A DNA stretch of 38,265 nt from an uncultured Oscillospiraceae bacterium (GTDB taxonomy: Bacteria > Bacillota > Clostridia > Oscillospirales > Oscillospiraceae). The position numbers and the translations under genes were made by a program. The notes beneath the pieces are model-generated. The model had not been told where the DNA came from. It saw only the letters and a list, made by a program, of their open reading frames with translations, and ran no database searches. The stretch is from assembly GCA_910589085.1 (NCBI GenBank), contig CAJUSG010000021.1, positions 1-38,265 on the forward strand, written 5' to 3'. Below are positions 16,701 through 25,700 of the stretch, one piece after another (within the stretch, counting starts at the first letter, position 1; each line of letters opens with the position of its first letter).

Positions 16701-19700
16701 GAGTATACCGTCTGGTACCGCATTCAGGAGACAGACAATTACACCGGCGAAGCCCCCAAGAGCGTGACGGCGACGATTGCTAAAAAATCGGTGAATCCCA
16801 CCATTACGCTGGATCAGGATACTTTTGTCTACGACGGCACCGCAAAGGAGCCGGTTGTCACGCTGATTGAGGCCGATGGCACGACGGAAATCCCGGCCGA
16901 TGAGTATACGGTGGAATACAGCGGCAATGTTGACGTGGGCACCGCCACTGTGACCGTCACAGCGAAGGAGGACGGCAACTATTCGTTTACCGCTGTGAAA
17001 AAGAACTTTACCATCGGGCAGAAGCAGGCCACGGTCCTCACCCACCCGAAGCCGGCGGGCAAACCGCTTGTCTTTGACAACATGGCCCTGGAGCTCGTGA
17101 CCGAGGGCACAGGGTCTGGCGGCACGATGGTGTACCGTGTGGGACCGGTTGGGGACTTTAAGCCAGCTATCCCCACCGAGACCAATGCCAGAACCTACAC
17201 GGTATATTATAAGGTACAGGGCGACGCCAACCACAGCGACTCTGAGGAGGGTCGTGTGGAGGTCACCATCTCCCCCAAGACGGTGAAGGACCCCACCATC
17301 GAATTGTTCGATGGTGATGATCCTCTTAACAGTTATACCTATGACGGCAATGCCAAAGAGCCCCGGCCCGTTGTCAAAGACGGCAGTACGGTGATTAGCC
17401 CAGGCGAATATAACATCGTTTACAGCGACAATATCGATGCCGGCACGGCTGTAGTCAACATCACAGACAAGCCGGGCGGCAATTACACTGTGACGGGCTC
17501 AGCGACATTTGTAATTAAAAAGGCGAATATCGTGTTCGATAGAGATCCGGCCGCTGCTGTCATCATCTACGACGGCAAGCCCCATGAGCTGCTTGTTCCG
17601 GGCGAGACCAGCGGCGGAGAGGTCCAGTACGCCTTGGACAGCCCGACGTCCGCCTATGGCCCCGCCATTCCCACAGGGGTCGAGGCGAGGAAGTACACCG
17701 TCTATTATAAGGTTGTGGGAGATGAGAACCACAACCATTTCGCGGTACAGTCCGTGGATGTGACCATCCAGCGCAAGCCGCTGACCGACATCATTATTGA
17801 ACTGACCCCCGACAGCTTTGAGTACGACGGCAATCCGAAGATGCCCACGGTCACGGTCAAGTTCAAGGAGGGGAAAGTCGAGACAGTAGTGCCCGATACG
17901 GAGTACGACTGGACGTGCAGCGACACTGCACCGACCAACAAGGGCGCCTACACCATTACGATTGAGGACCTCACGGGCGGCAACTACGATCTGACCAACG
18001 CCAACCCGAAAACTGCGGACTTTACCATCGGCGAGACAGCTCAGGCGGAGCTGGTGATTGAGGACAAACCCGATTCCACCGTCTACGGCGATACGTTCAC
18101 GCTGAGAACCAGCGGCGGCTCCAGCAGCAGCGCCGTGACCTGGGAAGTGAAGGGCCCTGCCACCGTGGACGCGGCCACCGGCGAGGTGGAGATCACAGGC
18201 ATTGGCGAGGTCACCGTCACGGCCACCAATCCCGGAGACCAAAACTATCTGCCGGTCTACGCCCGGTGGACCTTCACCGCCGCGCCCAAGCCCGTTACGG
18301 CCTCCGTTGTAGTCGGGAATAAGGTCTATGACGGCACAACAGCTGCTGCTGTGACCTCTGCCGGCATCACCACAATCAACGGCGATACGGTGACGATTGA
18401 CAAGGCCAGCATCACCGCCGCCTTTGAAACCCCCGGCATCGACACAGGGAAGACGGTCAGATTGGATACCTCCGAGGTCCAGGTGACCGGCGCGGACGCG
18501 GCCAAATATGAGATCAGCTATCCCGGCACAGCGAACGCGGATATCACCCAGGCTACCACGCAGATTACTACCAATCCAAAGGAAATCACCTCACTGACCT
18601 ACAACGGACAGCCGCAGGAGCTGGTCACGGCGGGCGAGACAAATGTGGGCTTCCTGGTCTATTCTCTGGATGGGACCGACTTCTCCTCCGACATTCCCAC
18701 CGGGACCAACGCCGGAACCTACACCGTCTATTATAAGGTAGAGGGGACTGCCGACTACACCGGCGTAGCTGTGAACACAACGCCGATCTCTGTGACCATC
18801 GACCCCAAGCCCATCACGCCTGTGGTGGAGCTGTTGGAAACCTCCTTCCTGTACGACGGCAACAGGAAAGAGCCTAAGATCACGGTCAAGGACGATAAAA
18901 CCGCGATTGACCCGGATCAGTACTCGGTGACATGGGCGAATGATGATACCTCGGTTACCGACGGGCTGCTGACGGCTGCCGGTACGTACACCGCCACCAT
19001 TACAAGTGTAGCCAACGGGAATTACTCGTTTACCGCGACCGCTCAGGTTGAGATCAAGGCGGCAACTCAGCAGGCGCTGAACATCACCGGAAAGCCCGAG
19101 CATGTCTATTACGGCGACACCGTCACGACGCTGGAGGCCGCCGGCGGCACTGGAAACGGAACGGTAAAATGGAGCATCGCCGCGGGCGAAGCCAATGCCA
19201 GCATTGATGAGGGCTCGGGTGTGCTTACCGCCAATGGCATCGGGCCCGTCACGGTCAAGGCGGAGAGGACGGTCCCCAACTATAAACCCGCGACCGATAT
19301 CTGGACCTTTACTGTGGAGCCCCGGCCGGTTGTGGCGGAGGTGACCATTACCCCAAAGGACTACGACGGCACAACAGCTGCCGCCGTGGCCTCCGCCAGC
19401 ATCACCGCGCTGAACGGCGACACTGTCACGATTGCCCCGGCCAGCATCACCGCCGTTTTTGACACCCCCGCGGCTGGCACGGGGAAAACGGTCAGGCTGG
19501 ATGCCTCCAAGGCCCAGGTGACCGGCGCGGACGCCGCCAAGTACACCATCAGCTATCCCGCTAACGCTCAGGGCGATATCAACCCCAGGCAGGTTACCGT
19601 GACGGTCACGCTGTCCGGCAACGACCTGAAGACAAAGGCCGACGGCACCTACTACTATGAGTACGACGGCGAGGAGAAGACCCCCACTGTCACGGTCACA

Positions 19701-22700
19701 GCGGACGATAATGGCAAGCTGCTTGCGGCCAGCGACTACAGCGTGACCATCACCGGCAACAAGAACGTGGGTGAGGCAATTGTAACCGTCTCAGAAAAGA
19801 CGGACGGCAACTACACATTTGCTGACGAGGAGGTATGCTTTAGAATCGAGGAAGTAAGCGCCTCCCTGACCCTGCCCCCACGGGCCAATGATCTGACCTA
19901 TATTGGGGAGACACGGGAGCAGGAGCTGGTGACCGGGGGTACTGCGGCGGGCGGCCATATCGAGTATGCGCTGGATGGCGGCAGCTACAGTAAGGAGATC
20001 CCCAAGGCGGAAGACGCAGGGACTTATACCGTAACTTATAAGGTGGTAGGCGACAGCAATCACGCCGACGGTCAGGAGGGCTCAGTCACCGTGACCATCA
20101 AGCCGAAACAGGTTATAAGCCCGAAGGTTACGGTGTCCGGCAGCTATACCTATGACGGAAGCGCAAAGGAGCCGGCTGCCGCTGATATTGAAGTAAAGGA
20201 CGGCACCACAACCATCCCGGCGGATCAATACGAAGTGACCTGCCGAGACAACATCAACGCGGGCACGGCGACGGTTATCATCAGCAGCGTCAACGGCGGC
20301 AACTATATCGTAAACGGCATGGGGACCTTTGAAATCACGAAGGGTACCGCGTCGGTGGCGACGGGTCCGACCGGACTGACCAATCTGCCCTATAACGGCA
20401 CCGAGCAGGCGCTGGTCCAGGCGGGGGCTGCATCGGGCGGAACGATGGTCTACTCTCTGTCTGAGGACGGTCCGTATACTCCGTCCATCCCCACCGGAAA
20501 GGCTGTAAAGGGGTACACCGTCTGGTACAAGGCCCAAGGAGACAGCAACCACAATGACAGCACACCTGCTTCGGTGACTGCCTCCATCGTCAAGAACACC
20601 GTGACTGACTTCACCATCCGGGTGACGCCGGAATCGGTGACATACAACGGGAAGAGGCAGGAGCCCACCGTTACCGTTCAGGACGACAACGGCGTGATCG
20701 ACGGCAGCGAGTACACGGTGACCTATCAGGATGAGGCCGGAAACAGTGTCGACGGTCCGACCAATGTGGGCACGTACACCCTGACCATTACCGGGGTCGC
20801 AGGCGGAAATTACACATTCGACGACACAGATGGCAAGAACACCGCCGAATTTGAAATTCTCCCGGCGGGCCAGACGCCCCTGACCATCACCGGCACCCGG
20901 GAGCGGGTCTACTATGGCGACACCATCCAGCTGGGGACCACAGGCGGCAACGGAACGGTAACCTGGCAGGTGGACAACGGTCCCGCCAGTATCGACAAGG
21001 ATACAGGACTGCTCACCATCACAGGCGTGGGCTCTGTCACGGTCACGGCCACCAGCAAGGCCGTCGGCTATGAGAACAAGACCGCCACATGGCCGTTCCG
21101 TGCGGACGAAAAGCCGGTGACAGCCGTTGTGACAGTGGACTCGAAGACCTATGACAGCAATACAGATGCCACTGTCACCGCCAAACTGCAAAGCAGCGAC
21201 CTGGTAGGCTCTGACGACATCGAGATCAAGCTGTCGGGCAGCTTCGAGGACCCCAACGCCGGCGCAAACAAGAAGGTAACAGTTGACAGCACAAGCCCGG
21301 ATTTCACCGGCAGCACGGGCAGCTATCAGAACTACCGCATCACCTACCCTGCCACCGCTACCGCATCCATTTTCAAGGCGGATGTAACGGATGTGACTCG
21401 TCCCACGGCGGTGAATAATCTGGAGTACACCGGCCTTCCCCTGACTTTGGTGGCTGCGGGTTCCTCCACGGAAGGCTCGCTGGAGTACTCGCTGGACGAC
21501 AGGACCTATTCCGCCAGCCTTCCCACCGGCATCGACGCGGGTGATTACGAGGTCTGGTACCGGGTGAAGGGCGACGGCAACCACAACGACACGACGGGCA
21601 CAAAGCTGGGAACAGTGACCATCGCTCAGCAGGAAGTGCTCAATCCCACCATTGAATTCAACCCGGACAGCGCTTCCTATGACGGCACGGTGCATAAGCC
21701 GAAGGTCATCGTGAAGGACAAGAACAACCGTGTAATCCCGGACAGCGAGTATAGCGTCGACTACGGCACCACAGACTGGAAGACCGCCGGAGATCACGAG
21801 GTCACCGTCACTGACAACACGGACGGCAACTACCAGATCACCACAAAGACCGGGAAATTCACCATCTCGGCGATGGGTCAGAGCTCGTTGTCCATCGTGG
21901 ATAAGCCCGGCAGGGTGCAGTACGGCGACACCTTTACCCTCAGCGCACTGGGCGGCTCCGGAACGGGGGCGATCAAGTGGGAGAGCAGTAATCCGGATGT
22001 TGCCACCATCAATCAGAACGGCTTTGTGGAGATTAAGAAGTCCGGCGCGGCCACCATTACAGCCACAAAGCTGGCCGACGGGAACTACGGTGAAGTTTCG
22101 GCGACCTGGTCGTTCAGCGCGGAAAAGAAGCGTGTCACGCTGGGCGTGACCGCCAGTGACAAGGAATATAATGGAAGCGACAAGGCCGATCTGGACTTCA
22201 CATGGCAGCCTGGCCTGCTGGGTGACGATGAGATCACGCTGAATCTGACCGGCAAATTCAGCGACGCCAACGCGGGAACGAACAAGACTGTCACCATCAT
22301 CGGCACCGTTCCCACCGACGACCGGTACGACATCAAGCCTCCCGCGTTTCCGACGGCCTCCATCACCCCCAAGCCCGCCAGCGTGTCCGGGTCGACGCCC
22401 ACTGAGCTGACCTACAACGGCGGCGACCAGAATCTGGTCACCGGCGTCACGGCGGTGGACGGGACGCTGGCCTATTCCAAGGACGGCTCCTACTACACGC
22501 TGATCCCCCCAAAGGAGGCGGCCGCGGGGACGTATCCGGTCTGGTACAAGGCCCAGGCCAGCGGGAATTACAAGGACAGTCCGGCAGTCAGGGTGGATGT
22601 GACCATCAAGCCGAAGGTAAAGGCGCTGAGCATCGATGAAATCGAGCTGTCCAGCAACAGCTTCGACTACGACGGCACGCCGAAGAGGCCCGACGTGGTG

Positions 22701-25700
22701 GTCAAAGACGGCAGCGTGGTGATCCCGCCCAGCGAGTACACGGTGAGCTACAGCAACAACACAGGGGTGGGGACCGCCACTGTCACCATCACCGACAACT
22801 CCGGCGGGAACTACGAAGTCAGCGGCAGCAAGACCTTTACCATCAAGGCGGGCGCTCCCGCTGTGACGGAAGCTCCGGAACCGAGAAGCCTGACCTATGA
22901 TGGGCGTGAGAAGACCCTCGTGACACGGGGTACCGCAGTCAATGGCCACATGGAGTATTCCTCTGATGAGTACGACTACTATAGCACGGCGCTCCCCAAG
23001 GGGACCGACGCGGGCACTTACGAGGTCTGGTACAAGGCCGTGGGCACTGACGGCACCGAGACCATCCCGAAATCGGTGATTGCCGAGATCCTGCCGAATA
23101 CGCGCCCCGCCACAGTCACGGTGAATCCGACAAGCGATCCGCTCCCGTACACCGGTTCCCCGCAAAAGCCCCCTGTGACCGTAGTTGTGGATGGCACAAC
23201 GCTTACAAAGGATGTTGATTATACCGTCACCTACAGCAACAACACCAATGTGGGCACAGCGACGGTCACGGTCCAGGGCATAAGGAATTACCAGTTCACT
23301 GGCACGGCGACCTTTGAGATTGCGAAGAGCAAAGCGACATTTTCGGAGGAGCCGAAAGCCAGGGAAGGCCTGTTCTACACCGGAAAGCCCCAGCCGCTTG
23401 TCACCACAGGCAGAACGCAGGACGGCCTTGTGCTCTATTCCACGGACGGCTACAGCTATTCTGTCAAAGTCCCCACCGGGACTGAGCGGGGCGACTATAT
23501 GGTGATTGCCAAGGTGCAGGGGGATGATACGCACGAGGACAGCAAACTTGTAGTAATTTCCTCGATTGTAATCGGTCGGAATGAGGTGAACAACCCGACT
23601 GTTACATTGTCCCAGACCAGCTTCGACTATACCGGCGGGGAACACAGGCCCACTGTCACCGTGGCCGATGACCGCAGCAATGTAATTGCGGACAGTGAAT
23701 ACACTGTGAGCTACAGCAACAATATTAATGTGGGCGAGGCCACCGTGACCGTCACCAGTAAGGGGAATAACTACAGCTTCGAGGCGAAGCCCGTTAACTT
23801 CCGGATTGATGGCGTGGGCCAGACCACGCTGACCATCACCGGCCAGCCGGACACCGCCTACTACGGCGATACGTTCCGCCTTGAGGCTGCCGGCGGCTCC
23901 GGAACGGGCGCGGTGAAGTGGAGCAGCAGCGATGAGTCCATCGCCAGCGTTGACCAGAACACCGGGGTGGTGACAATCAACAAGAAGGGCAGCGTCACCA
24001 TCACGGCAAGGAAAGCCGCAAGCGCCGGCTACGGGGAAGCTGCTGCTGAGCTGACCTTCTACGCCTACCCGAAGCCGATCAACGCCATTGTAACGGCGGC
24101 GAGCAAGTCCTACGACGGAGGGTTGGACGCCCCGCTGACCGTCACATTCAATCGGAGCGACCTGGTTGGCAACGATAATCTGACCGCGACCGCGACAGGT
24201 AATTTCGCGGATGCGAATGTTGGGGAAAGCAAGAGCGTTACCATTGACAGCGTGACGATCTCGGACGATGACAGCCAAAAATACGACGTCAAATGGCCCG
24301 CCATCACCACAGCGTCCATCATCCCGGCGGCTGCGGAGGTGACGGAAGCGCCCAAGCCGGCCGAGTCTCTGACCTACAACGGCAGTTCCCAGACGCTTCT
24401 GTTGGACGGCGGCACAGCGACAGGCGGAAATATCGCCTATTCTATGAACGGCGGCGCCAGCTACAGCTTTGAGCTGCCCACGGGCAGGGAGGCGAAAGAC
24501 TACACGATCTGGTACAAGGTGGTCGCCAGCAACAAGAACTACGAGGACAGCGCGCCTGTAAAAATGGACCCTGTGACCATCGCGGTGAACGAAGGTAAAC
24601 CCACCGTCCTGTGTACGCCGGGCTCGGTCCAGTACAGCGGTAAGGAGCAGACCCCCACCGTCGTGGTCCGGGACAACGCCCAGCTGGTGATTCCGGAGAA
24701 CGAATACACGGTGACCTTTGAGCCCACTCCGATGATTGAGGTAGGCACGTACAAGGTCATCGTCACAGACAAGCCGGGGAGCGGTAACTATGAGTTTACC
24801 GATCCTGTGGAAGGGACCTTCGAGATTGCAGCGTCCAGCCAGCCGCCCCTGTCCATTGTTACCGACAAGGCCACCGACGTCTACTACGGGGATTCGATCC
24901 GCCTGACCGCCCTGGGCGGCTCGGGAAGCGGCGACATCCGGTGGAGCATCGACAAAACCGGCATTGCGGAGATTACCTCGGCCAGCGGGAATAACTGCGT
25001 TGTGACCGTAAAGGGCACAGAGGGCTTCACCGTGTCGGCGTACCGTGAGGGCAAGGACGGCTACAGCGATTCCAACACGGACAGCGTCCCCTTCGTTGCG
25101 CACCCCAAGCCCGTGACCCCGGTGGTGACAGCTCAGGAGAAAAACTATGATGGGAGCACCGGCGCAGTACTGTCAGCGGCCTGTAAGAGCGGCGATCTGG
25201 TGACGGGTGACACGATTACGTTCACTGTGACAGGCAAATTTGTTACGGCTGATGTGGGCACAGACAAGCAGGTGGAGGTGCTGACCCATGATGCCACAGG
25301 CACGAATGCGGATAAGTACGCGTTTGACTGGCCCAAGAGCACAAAGGCGTCGATCTATAAGGTGAACGCACAGCTGGATTTGCGGCCGGAGCGTGCGGAT
25401 AATCTGGTTTACGACGGGCAGCCCCAAACGCTTCTTGCCTCTGGCGGCAGCACGGTTAAAGGCATCGGAACGATTGTGTACAGCCTGAGACAGGATGGCG
25501 AGTATTCCAGCAAAATACCCGAGGCCACCGAAGTCGGAAAGTACACTGTCTGGTACAAGGTAGCGGACAGCGTGAACTACACAGGTATCCCCGCCGCGTC
25601 CATTGAAGTGGAGATTAAAGCGGCGGGCGGCGGTACTACCGGCGGCGGTGACACAGGCACGAGTACCCCGCCGTCCTCGGGGACAGACAGCACCCCGTCT

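Larger units (their letters stand above)
15450..25620 (+). repeat. Modular repeat array inside the giant gene, pattern (A-B)n-C-D with n alternating 1 and 3
   Basis: Four ~80-residue unit types recur. A: 'LTYNG..LVTAG..IPTGTDAGTYTVWYKV'. B: 'YDG..KEPTVTV..EYTVTYSNN.NVGTATVTV..GGNY'. C: 'YYGDTF.L..GGSGTG..W'. D: 'KPVTA.V...K.YDGTT'. C-D pairs begin near 15982, 18040, 19060, 20868, 21870, 23815 and 24835. Between successive C-D pairs the number of A-B pairs is 1, 3, 1, 3 (first A missing, near 19585), 1, 3, 1. A final lone A ends at ~25620. Boundaries are by eye, about +/-15 bases. Confidence 0.8.

Noticed and set aside
20082..25103. A 1673-codon open frame on the minus strand opposite the giant gene
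   Set aside because: It is the mirror of a GC-rich, Thr/Val/Gly-rich repeat array, has no ribosome binding site or recognisable domain, and its repeats simply reflect the plus-strand modules.
15450..25620. Possible CRISPR or satellite array because of regular repetition
   Set aside because: The repeats are in-frame protein modules of ~240 bases with diverged DNA, not short identical repeats with unique spacers.
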